Positions 1-5,046 of a DNA stretch of 7,089 bases are shown piece after piece. Position 1 is the stretch's first letter, and each line of letters opens with the position of its first letter. Below the pieces are notes generated by a model. The model searched no databases. It had not been told where the DNA came from and saw only the letters and a list, made by a program, of their open reading frames with translations. This DNA is from an uncultured Erysipelotrichaceae bacterium. GTDB taxonomy: Bacteria > Bacillota_I > Bacilli_A > RF39 > UBA660. The position numbers and the translations under genes were made by a program. The DNA is taken from NCBI GenBank assembly GCA_902766815.1, contig CACXEZ010000157.1:1-7089 (forward strand), in the 5' to 3' direction.

Positions 1-62
1 CTAACTGCTTCTAATCCTTCCAAAACTTGAATATCCGAAGCGTCATAATGTTCATTATTCAT
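1..62 (-). CDS. gyrB: DNA gyrase subunit B, N-terminal fragment
   Basis: Only the first 20 codons are in the window; the gene runs off the left edge. The ATG at 62-60 opens a peptide ending YDASDIQVLEGLEAV, which matches the conserved N-terminal arm and ATPase entry of type II topoisomerase B subunits (family pattern YDxxxIQVLEGLEAVRKRPGMYIG). ParE begins similarly, but a position right after recF is the classical place of gyrB, so GyrB is preferred. GyrB is the ATPase subunit of gyrase, which introduces negative supercoils ahead of forks. A Shine-Dalgarno AGAAGGA lies 8 bases before the ATG. The start overlaps the recF stop by 8 bases (55-62), so the two are probably co-transcribed and translationally coupled. 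The more upstream ATG at 70-68 hits a stop after two codons and was discarded. Confidence 0.93.
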   Translation of the reverse strand, partial: MNNEHYDASDIQVLEGLEAV

Positions 63-1185
63 TTTTGCATTCCTTCTTTCCATCAGTAACTATTTCACCA
101 TTCTCTACATGAAAAACACGAGCTTTATTTACTAACTCGTCATCAATTAAATCAATATCCGTAGTAGTAATAATAGTTTGAACATCATCTAAAATATATT
201 GTACTAACCTATTTCTCTTTTCAACATCTAATTCACTAAAAATATCATCTAAAAGTAAAATAGGATAATCCCCATCTTTTTCTTTGAATATTAATACTTC
301 AGCCAACTTAAGAGCTAGTATGGCAGCCCTAATTTGTCCCTGAGATCCATAAATAGCTAATTCTTTATCTCCCAAACGAAATTCAAAATCATCTCTATGT
401 GGCCCAATTATAGTTGCTCCATAAATTTTTTCTCTCTCATAAGAAGAAGTCAACTTATCCATCAACTGCTGAACCATCATTTCCTTTTCATCAATTTTAG
501 GAACATTAGCAATATATACAAAATGTAAATGATCAAAGCCCATAATCTCACGATAAATTTGAGACAAATATTGATTAACCTTAGAAACAAATTGTTGCCT
601 TTCTAATACAATATCCACAGCCAAAGAACAAAATGTTTCATTTAATTTATTTAAATAAATTTTATTATATTCACTTAAATACGCTACATTCTTTAAAAAT
701 TGATTTCTCTTTTTCAATATTGCATTATAATTTTGAAGCAAATTAACATATGAATTAGAAAACTGACTAATAACCATATTAATGCTTTTTCTTCTAACAC
801 TTGGACCATCTTTAACAAAATTAACATTATATGGACTAAAAATTAATACTTTAATTCTAGAAATATATTCACTATACTTCTTCATCTCAACTCGATTAAC
901 CTTTAACTTCTTAGAACTATCTGTGATTATAACCTCTAATTGATTTTTCTTATCACCATCCAAAAAAGTGGCTTTCAATCTAGAAAATTCTTCTCCGTCT
1001 TTAATCAAATTCTGATCCTTAATATTCATATACGATTTTGTGAGAGCTAAAACGAATACTGATTCCAATACATTAGATTTTCCTTGAGCATTCTTCCCAA
1101 TAAAAATATTTAAATTAGGAGATAACGTAATATCTAAATCTTTATAATTACGATAATTTTTAAGGTTTAAATTTTCAATTTTCAT
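55..1185 (-). CDS. recF: DNA replication and repair protein RecF
   Basis: RecF is an SMC/ABC-like ATPase that binds DNA at gaps and, with RecO and RecR, loads RecA. At 376 residues it is of normal family length. The N-terminus MKIENLNLKNYRNY is typical. Walker A is GKNAQGKS at residues 30-37, the FSPYN...KDGPSVRR region is at 116-132, GPHRDDFEF at 261-269, the ABC signature YGSQGQIR at 279-286, and Walker B with D-loop LLLDDIFSELD at 310-320. All catalytic motifs look intact. The start ATG (1185) fits the family N-terminus, but only a weak purine run (AAAGAT) precedes it. A short leader ORF (1210-1175) overlaps the start and has a better ribosome site, so coupling is possible. recF overlaps gyrB by 8 bases. 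The usual upstream partner yaaA (S4 domain) is missing; comK lies 183 bases upstream instead. A good extended -10 promoter sits in that gap. Confidence 0.97.
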   Translation of the reverse strand: MKIENLNLKNYRNYKDLDITLSPNLNIFIGKNAQGKSNVLESVFVLALTKSYMNIKDQNLIKDGEEFSRLKATFLDGDKKNQLEVIITDSSKKLKVNRVEMKKYSEYISRIKVLIFSPYNVNFVKDGPSVRRKSINMVISQFSNSYVNLLQNYNAILKKRNQFLKNVAYLSEYNKIYLNKLNETFCSLAVDIVLERQQFVSKVNQYLSQIYREIMGFDHLHFVYIANVPKIDEKEMMVQQLMDKLTSSYEREKIYGATIIGPHRDDFEFRLGDKELAIYGSQGQIRAAILALKLAEVLIFKEKDGDYPILLLDDIFSELDVEKRNRLVQYILDDVQTIITTTDIDLIDDELVNKARVFHVENGEIVTDGKKECKNE

Positions 1186-1210
1186 TATCTTTAAAATCTC
1201 TCGTATTCAT
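1175..1210 (-). CDS. possible 11-codon leader ORF overlapping the recF start
   Basis: The ATG at 1210-1208 opens a peptide MNTRDFKDNEN followed by TGA at 1177-1175, which overlaps the recF start by 11 bases in another frame. GGTGA stands six bases before this ATG and matches the anti-Shine-Dalgarno complement better than anything before recF itself. It lies about 33 bases downstream of the predicted recF transcription start. An in-frame TGA close upstream shows it is not the tail of a longer gene, and I see no S4-domain sequence, so it is not an obvious yaaA remnant. The likely role, if any, is translational coupling to recF. It may be a chance ORF. Confidence 0.25.
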   Translation of the reverse strand: MNTRDFKDNEN

Positions 1211-1249
1211 CTTACTTCACCAAACCTACCAAATATTTATACATTTAAA

Positions 1250-1277
1250 ATTATACCACAAAATGCTAAAAATACAA
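1250..1277 (-). promoter_or_regulatory. recF(-gyrB) promoter, extended -10
   Basis: On the minus strand TGGTATAAT gives a perfect -10 (1250-1255) with the TGn extension. A weak -35 TTGTAT (1272-1277, three of six consensus bases) lies 16 bases upstream. The predicted start near 1243 gives a leader of about 58 bases before recF. With the dnaN terminator further upstream, this is the best candidate driver of recF and gyrB. The DnaA-box pair at 1304-1337 falls roughly 60 to 95 bases upstream of the predicted start, so DnaA control is plausible. Confidence 0.65.
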
Positions 1278-1303
1278 AGCAATTTTCTGATTTTTTTTCA
1301 TTT

Positions 1304-1337
1304 GTTTTCCACAATTTTTCTTTACACTGTGGAAAAC
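1304..1337. promoter_or_regulatory. inverted pair of DnaA boxes between comK and recF
   Basis: GTTTTCCACA (1304-1313, plus) and TGTGGAAAAC (1328-1337) form a perfect 10-bp inverted repeat with a 14-base spacer. Each arm holds the TTTTCCACA box that also recurs upstream of dnaA, one change from the classical TTATCCACA. The pair lies about 2.9 kb to the left of the dnaA start, just downstream of comK and upstream of the recF promoter. It may act as a DnaA-controlled site for recF-gyrB, as an outlying origin or titration site, or as an RNA hairpin at the 3' end of comK mRNA. There is no T-run after it, so it is a poor intrinsic terminator. Confidence 0.7.
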
Positions 1338-1368
1338 TTTCTTCTAAAGAAAAAAAGAACATATAGTT

Positions 1369-1863
1369 TTAGCAAGAATTCTCTTCTAAAATCATACATT
1401 CATTTTTTATAAAATTCTTTCGATTTAAAAGAATTTTTTCTAATTTAATACATCGTATAATTTGATTGTCTACTAAATTATATTTACACCCTACTTTAAC
1501 AGTAACATTCTGATGAAAATAAAGTACTGTGGAAATTTCATTAAATTTAGTATACTTTACCAGATTTTGATAAGATATCCAAATAGAACTCTCTCGAATA
1601 CAACTAGAAGTTGGAAAAAATATAATACATCTACTATCTTCAATAACAATAGGAACTTTCATTTCAATGCCTATTAAAGACTTCGTTCCTTCCTTTCTTC
1701 CCTCATAGCTACTACCAAAAAATAAGCAACTATCTTCAATAATTTTACGAGTAGATTTCTTTACTATAAATTCACCTCCATACTCATACACTTTAGACTT
1801 ACGAATTCCAATTGGAATAATTACAAGTGTATCTACATTAATTTCATAATTTTCTTGTTCCAT
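1369..1863 (-). CDS. comK: ComK-family competence transcription factor
   Basis: In Bacillus subtilis, ComK activates the late DNA-uptake genes and its own gene by binding paired A/T boxes. Recognition here rests on blocks remembered from the B. subtilis protein: CLFFGSSYEGRKEGT at 46-60 (B. subtilis CRFFGSSYAGRKAGT), VPIVIEDSRCIIFFPT at 70-85 (PIMVDPSNQIFLFPT), W95-I-S, and YNLVDNQIIR at 128-137 (YNSFENQVYR). The chosen ATG (1863) has AAGGGGG seven bases upstream and gives 164 residues; an upstream ATG at 1899 lies inside a dyad and has no ribosome site. The protein is shorter than the 192-residue B. subtilis ComK. It ends ECMILEENSC, just past the position of the B. subtilis FMLYPK motif used by the adaptor MecA. 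It sits alone between a terminator after dnaN and the recF promoter, in the slot usually held by yaaA. It could be a diverged ComK paralogue with a non-competence role. Confidence 0.88.
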   Translation of the reverse strand: MEQENYEINVDTLVIIPIGIRKSKVYEYGGEFIVKKSTRKIIEDSCLFFGSSYEGRKEGTKSLIGIEMKVPIVIEDSRCIIFFPTSSCIRESSIWISYQNLVKYTKFNEISTVLYFHQNVTVKVGCKYNLVDNQIIRCIKLEKILLNRKNFIKNECMILEENSC

Positions 1864-1875
1864 AAATAATCCCCC

Positions 1876-1899
1876 TTGTACAGATTTCTTCCTGTACAA
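1876..1899. promoter_or_regulatory. perfect dyad at the comK start site and ribosome site
   Basis: TTGTACAG (1876-1883) and CTGTACAA (1892-1899) form a perfect 8-bp inverted repeat with an 8-base spacer. On the minus strand the distal arm runs directly into the comK ribosome site (CTGTACAAGGGGG) and the other arm falls at the predicted +1. This is where a repressor operator is expected. As RNA it would be a 5' hairpin ending at the Shine-Dalgarno, able to modulate translation. The arms contain G/C and are not simple AT noise. I do not recognise the regulator. Confidence 0.6.
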
Positions 1900-1904
1900 A
1901 ATAC

Positions 1905-1913
1905 ATTAAAGCA
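1905..1913 (-). promoter_or_regulatory. comK extended -10 promoter element
   Basis: The minus strand reads TGCTTTAAT: an extended TGn followed by TTTAAT (five of six consensus bases). No convincing -35 lies 16-18 bases upstream; tandem repeats occupy that place instead, which fits an activator-dependent promoter. The predicted start is near 1898. The alternative TTGTCG/TACATT pair further upstream has a 19-base spacer and poorer matches. Confidence 0.4.
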
Positions 1914-1921
1914 CAAAATAA

Positions 1922-1950
1922 TGTAGAATTTTGTAGAATATTGTCGACAA
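1922..1950. repeat. tandem TGTAGAAT repeats and TTGTCGACAA palindrome upstream of comK
   Basis: TGTAGAAT occurs at 1922-1929 and 1932-1939, a period of 10 bases, about one helical turn. Directly next to it, TTGTCGACAA at 1941-1950 is a perfect 10-bp palindrome. Relative to the predicted comK start the repeats cover roughly -24 to -41, the usual place for an activator that replaces a weak -35. The bound protein is unknown. The repeats do not fit the AAAA-N5-TTTT ComK box. Confidence 0.45.
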
Positions 1951-1982
1951 AAATAAAAAAAATAGTGTTTTTTCACTATTTT
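1951..1982 (-). terminator. intrinsic terminator after dnaN
   Basis: On the minus strand AAAATAGTG (1982-1974), a loop of six A, and CACTATTTT (1967-1959) form a perfect 9-bp stem. It is followed by a T-rich tail (TTTTATTT, 1958-1951). The stem starts inside the dnaN stop codon. It should separate dnaA-dnaN transcription from comK. Confidence 0.75.
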
Positions 1983-3096
1983 AGTAAGTTTTAATCGGTA
2001 AAACCAATTGAATTAAAGAATCATCTTCATTAGATTTAATAATAATTGGGCTATTATCGTTATTCATATACATTGTAACATGAGAAGTTTCAAAACTTTT
2101 AATACTATCTAACATATATTTAGAACTAAATGAAATAGAAATCTCATCTTGACTATCTACAGACATTTTTTCTTCTACCTTACCAATTTCAGGAGAATTA
2201 GAAGAAATAATCATTTCTTGATGTCCTAATTCCAATTTAATAGTATTTTTATCACGATCAGATGTAAGTAAAGAAGCACGATCAATCATGTTAAATAATC
2301 CATTGCAATCACATTCAACTTGTACTAAGAATTCATTTGGAATAATAGCTGAAGTTGCAGGATAAGTCCCACTAAGTAATCTAGACAAAAACAATATGTT
2401 TTTATATTTAAATAATATTTTATTTTCAAAAATATGCAATTCTAAATTTTCATCTCCATCTATGATAATCTTATCTAATTCCAATAAATTTTTACCAGGA
2501 ATAACAATATTAATATCATTATCCAATTCTCTATCTAAAATAATACTCTTTTTAGCAAGACGATAAGAATCAGTAGCAATAACTTCCATCAAATCTCCTT
2601 CAATTCTAAAATTAATACCTGTTAGTAAAGGTCTAGATTCGTTTTTAGAAGTTGCAAAAAATGTTTGAGAAATAATTTTCTTAATTAAATTAGTTTTCAA
2701 TATAATTGGTTCCTTCGTTTCAGTCAAATCTAAATTAGGAAATTCATTAGAATTAACTCCATTTAAATTAAATTCTGTGTTGTCTGTACTAACAATCATT
2801 TTATTACCATCCATAACTTCAATTGTAATGCTAGTATTAGGTAGTTTCTTAATAATTTCAACAATGTACTTACCACCAATAACAATACTTCCATACTCTT
2901 CTATTTTTTCAATATCCCCTGTTGGAATCAAACATCTAATCGATATATCAGTATCACTAGCAGATAAATATAAACCTTCTTCTGTTAAATCAAACTTAAT
3001 ACCTGTTAAAATTGGTATTAAATTTCTTGGTGATATCGCTCTAGATGCATGATAAAGACTTTCTAATAAAATCTCTTGTTTAATTATAAATTTCAT
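1981..3096 (-). CDS. dnaN: DNA polymerase III subunit beta (sliding clamp)
   Basis: DnaN forms the ring that tethers DNA polymerase III to DNA and serves as a hub for repair and replication partners. The product is 371 residues, the usual length for three clamp domains. Typical blocks are PILTGIKF at 28-35, SRPLLTGINF at 154-163, ATDSYRLAKK at 174-183, and the C-terminal LVLPIKTY, which corresponds to the conserved end of the partner-binding domain. The ATG at 3096 was chosen because MKFIIKQ matches the family N-terminus and GAGGG stands seven bases before it; the ATGs at 3102 and 3114 are too close to, or upstream of, that site. It follows dnaA with a 174-base gap that holds the origin boxes, and a hairpin terminator overlaps its stop codon. 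Confidence 0.97.
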   Translation of the reverse strand: MKFIIKQEILLESLYHASRAISPRNLIPILTGIKFDLTEEGLYLSASDTDISIRCLIPTGDIEKIEEYGSIVIGGKYIVEIIKKLPNTSITIEVMDGNKMIVSTDNTEFNLNGVNSNEFPNLDLTETKEPIILKTNLIKKIISQTFFATSKNESRPLLTGINFRIEGDLMEVIATDSYRLAKKSIILDRELDNDINIVIPGKNLLELDKIIIDGDENLELHIFENKILFKYKNILFLSRLLSGTYPATSAIIPNEFLVQVECDCNGLFNMIDRASLLTSDRDKNTIKLELGHQEMIISSNSPEIGKVEEKMSVDSQDEISISFSSKYMLDSIKSFETSHVTMYMNNDNSPIIIKSNEDDSLIQLVLPIKTY

Positions 3097-3114
3097 TTTC
3101 ATTCCCTCTTTCAA

Positions 3115-3163
3115 AAAAATATTTATTTATTTATTATATTATTTTTTATTATCTTTATTATAG
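3115..3163. other. candidate DNA unwinding element, with possible dnaN promoter
   Basis: This stretch is almost entirely A/T, with ATTT tandem units (3120-3133) and TAA/TTA runs. It directly abuts tandem DnaA-type boxes at 3164-3182. That is the layout of the B. subtilis unwinding site between dnaA and dnaN. I do not see a clean DnaA-trio series: only CTA follows the boxes before the pattern becomes TAATAA. On the minus strand a perfect TATAAT (3157-3162) lies in the same tract and could be the dnaN -10, but without a good -35. Another TATAAT is at 3198-3203. Confidence 0.5.
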
Positions 3164-3282
3164 TGTTGAAAACTGTGGAAAACTTATAAATTAGTTTATT
3201 ATATATAGTATTTTTTTTCCACAAAACAGTGTGGATAAAGTGCATTTTTATCCACTATTATCCACATTTATCATGTGGATAA
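3164..3282. promoter_or_regulatory. oriC: oriC DnaA-box cluster between dnaA and dnaN
   Basis: Boxes read directly: minus TTTTCAACA 3164-3172 (one further change) and TTTTCCACA 3174-3182, in tandem one base apart; plus TTTTCCACA 3215-3223; minus TTATCCACA 3230-3238; plus TTATCCACT 3248-3256; plus TTATCCACA 3258-3266; minus TTATCCACA 3274-3282. Three are perfect consensus boxes. The pair 3231-3239 and 3247-3255 makes a perfect 9-bp inverted repeat (GTGGATAAA, 7-base spacer). The last box lies inside the final codons and stop of dnaA. With the AT tract next to it, this is probably where the helix opens. Confidence 0.85.
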
Positions 3283-4668
3283 CATATCTTTTAGTTCTTT
3301 TATAACTACTTTCAATTGTTCATTAGTTTTTAAATCACTTTCTATTTTACGATAAGAGCTCATAATAGTAGAATGATCTCTTCCACCAAAATAAGTTCCA
3401 ATTTTTGGAAAAGATTCATTAGACATCGTTCTACACAAATAAATAGCAACTTGCCTAGGATAGTTAATATTTTGACTTCTTTTTTTGCCTTTTATATCAT
3501 CTAAAGTAATTTTAAAGTAATCACACACAATAGTTTGGATTCTATGAACGTCATTTTTGTAAACGCTTCTATCAGTCAATTGATCTTTCAAAGCATCTAC
3601 TGCAGTATCCAAATCAACAGTTCCTTTATTCATCATTAAAGCGTAAGCAAAAACGCGAGTAATTGCTCCTTCTAACTGCCTCACATCGGAGGCAAAGTTA
3701 TTAGCAATATATTCAATCACTTCTTTAGGAACATCTTTAGCCGATTCTTGGTGAGCAATTTTTCTTTCTATGATACTCATTCTAAGGTCAAAATCAGGAG
3801 GAGTAATATTAGCGGTAAGCCCCCAATTAAATCTAGTAAGTAACCGATTTTCTAAAGTCTTTAAATCATCAACAGAACGATCTGAAGCAATAATAATTTG
3901 TTTATTTTCGTTATACAATTCATTAAATGTATGAAAAAATTCAACTTGCCCTTTAGTAGCATTACCTAGAAACTGAATATCATCTATCATTAAAACATCA
4001 ATATTTCTATACTTACTTTTAAAATTATCTATTTTATCAAAATTATCTTTTTCATTAGACCGAACTACTGCATTAATAAAATCATCAACAAACTTATCAC
4101 TAGATATATATAGTACTTTCAAATTAGTATTTTCTAAAATATAATTTCCTATTGAATGCATTAAATGAGTTTTACCAAGACCACTTTTACCGTATAAAAA
4201 TAATGGATTATAGGCTTTTCCAGGCTTTTCTGCGACAGCCATAGAAGCAGTAAAAGCAAATCTATTAGAAGGACCAACCAAAAAATTATCAAAAGTATAA
4301 TCTTTATTTAAATTAGCTTCTTCAGAAGTTTGATTTCTTATATTGGATCGATCTTCTACAATAATATCATCAGGAGTAGACTCTATTTTCTCAAGTAATA
4401 CTTCATCTTTTTCCAAATTCCATTCTTCTTCAAGTAAAAATTTAAAAGTAAATCCACTCCCTATGATACTAGAAAATTTCTCTTCAATAATATCTGTATA
4501 ATTCTCAACCAAATGTTTTTTATGAACTGGCATCGGAACAACAATAGTAGCAACATTATTTCGTAAAGATACTAATTTTGTATCGCGAAACCATGTTTCA
4601 TAGGATAGTGAAGAAATACTTTCTTTTATATTGTCAAGAAAATTGTTCCATAAAGATTCAACATCCAT
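3271..4668 (-). CDS. dnaA: chromosomal replication initiator DnaA
   Basis: DnaA is an AAA+ ATPase that binds DnaA boxes, oligomerises as the ATP form, opens the origin and recruits the helicase. The product is 465 residues. Domain I (about 1-80) has the LWNNFLDNIK...SYETWF pattern, followed by an acidic linker (about 81-120). The AAA+ core has Walker A GKSGLGKTH at 160-168, Walker B VLMIDDIQFL at 225-234, sensor I IIIASDR at 258-264, the RLLTRF arginine-finger segment at 275-280 and sensor II SDVRQLEGA at 327-335. Domain IV carries the DNA-binding signature GGRDHSTI at 428-435. The ATG at 4668 has AGGAGG seven bases upstream; the in-frame ATG at 4689 lies before that site and was rejected. 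The last codons (Leu-Ser-Thr-stop) are themselves part of a DnaA box. DnaA boxes on both sides suggest autoregulation. Confidence 0.98.
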   Translation of the reverse strand: MDVESLWNNFLDNIKESISSLSYETWFRDTKLVSLRNNVATIVVPMPVHKKHLVENYTDIIEEKFSSIIGSGFTFKFLLEEEWNLEKDEVLLEKIESTPDDIIVEDRSNIRNQTSEEANLNKDYTFDNFLVGPSNRFAFTASMAVAEKPGKAYNPLFLYGKSGLGKTHLMHSIGNYILENTNLKVLYISSDKFVDDFINAVVRSNEKDNFDKIDNFKSKYRNIDVLMIDDIQFLGNATKGQVEFFHTFNELYNENKQIIIASDRSVDDLKTLENRLLTRFNWGLTANITPPDFDLRMSIIERKIAHQESAKDVPKEVIEYIANNFASDVRQLEGAITRVFAYALMMNKGTVDLDTAVDALKDQLTDRSVYKNDVHRIQTIVCDYFKITLDDIKGKKRSQNINYPRQVAIYLCRTMSNESFPKIGTYFGGRDHSTIMSSYRKIESDLKTNEQLKVVIKELKDMLST

Positions 4669-4695
4669 ACATACTCCTCCTAACTGCATAAAAAC

Positions 4696-4725
4696 ATTTT
4701 AACATAAAAAAATTTTTTGTGTAAA
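4696..4725 (-). promoter_or_regulatory. dnaA promoter
   Basis: The minus strand has TTTACA (-35, 4720-4725, five of six), an 18-base spacer, and TGTTAAAAT, an extended -10 (TAAAAT 4696-4701). The predicted start near 4689 leaves a leader of about 21 bases that carries AGGAGG. A perfect TATAAT at 4732-4737 a little upstream, without a good -35, may be a second start. The DnaA boxes at 4758-4777 lie just upstream, as expected for autoregulation. Confidence 0.6.
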
Positions 4726-4757
4726 TATTTCATTATAGAGTAACAAAAAAAATAATT

Positions 4758-4996
4758 TGTGGAAAATATGTGGAAACTTTTCTTTTTAAAATTAAGAATT
4801 CAACAAAATTCCACCACAAGTAAAAGCCTTGTATAAAAAGGGACTGCTGAAGTTTTCAACAGAAATAAACAGTATTAGCAAACAAGCAGCTGTGGAAAAC
4901 TTTTTCCTCAAAGTGGAATTATGTGGAAAAATATGCTGTATAAAATCTAAATGTATATAAAATAAAGGTTTCAAAAAAAGCGTTACCTGTGGAAAA
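4758..4996. promoter_or_regulatory. oriC: upstream oriC region: DnaA boxes between herA and dnaA
   Basis: This fills most of the 378-base gap without a gene. Minus-strand TTTTCCACA occurs at 4758-4766, 4891-4899, 4922-4930 and 4988-4996. Variants are GTTTCCACA at 4769-4777 (minus) and TTTTCAACA at 4853-4861 (plus). All four exact boxes are the T-variant in one orientation; no TTATCCACA occurs here, unlike the cluster after dnaA. Its position matches the upstream origin subregion of B. subtilis, which promotes origin folding and dnaA control. A 60-codon frame across 4974-4792 is an artefact of this region. Confidence 0.8.
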
Positions 4997-5009
4997 CTAA
5001 AAAAATTTT

Positions 5010-5044
5010 AAAAAAAAGAAAATAATTAATATAAAATTATTCTC
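5010..5044 (-). terminator. A/T-rich intrinsic terminator after herA
   Basis: On the minus strand GAGAATAATT (5044-5035), a 7-base loop, and AATTATTTTC (5027-5018) pair over 10 positions with one G.U wobble. Eight T follow (5017-5010). It begins two bases after the herA stop codon. It should keep herA transcripts out of the DnaA-box region, though its stem is weak in G/C. Confidence 0.6.
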
Positions 5045-5046
5045 AA

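Noticed and set aside
1237..1362. Stop-free frame continuing in phase after the comK stop (MFFFSLEESF...)
   Set aside because: It does not resemble the ComK C-terminal tail, runs through the DnaA-box pair and the recF promoter, and has no ribosome site. It is more likely chance than a separated piece of comK.
1864..1899. Upstream comK start at 1899 (12 extra residues)
   Set aside because: The extension reads through the dyad and the AAGGGGG ribosome site that serves the ATG at 1863, and it has no ribosome site of its own.
1959..1971. AAAA-N5-TTTT match resembling a ComK box, upstream of comK
   Set aside because: It is fully explained by the stem and loop of the dnaN terminator, is unpaired with a second box, and such matches are frequent in DNA this AT-rich.
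2777..3052. 91-codon plus-strand frame
   Set aside because: It lies wholly antisense within dnaN, which has full family support.
3231..3255. Inverted repeat after dnaA considered as a terminator
   Set aside because: The arms are two facing DnaA boxes and no T-run follows on the minus strand.
4792..4974. 60-codon minus-strand frame between herA and dnaA
   Set aside because: It is built over DnaA boxes, has no convincing ribosome site or recognisable protein, and its composition follows the origin DNA.
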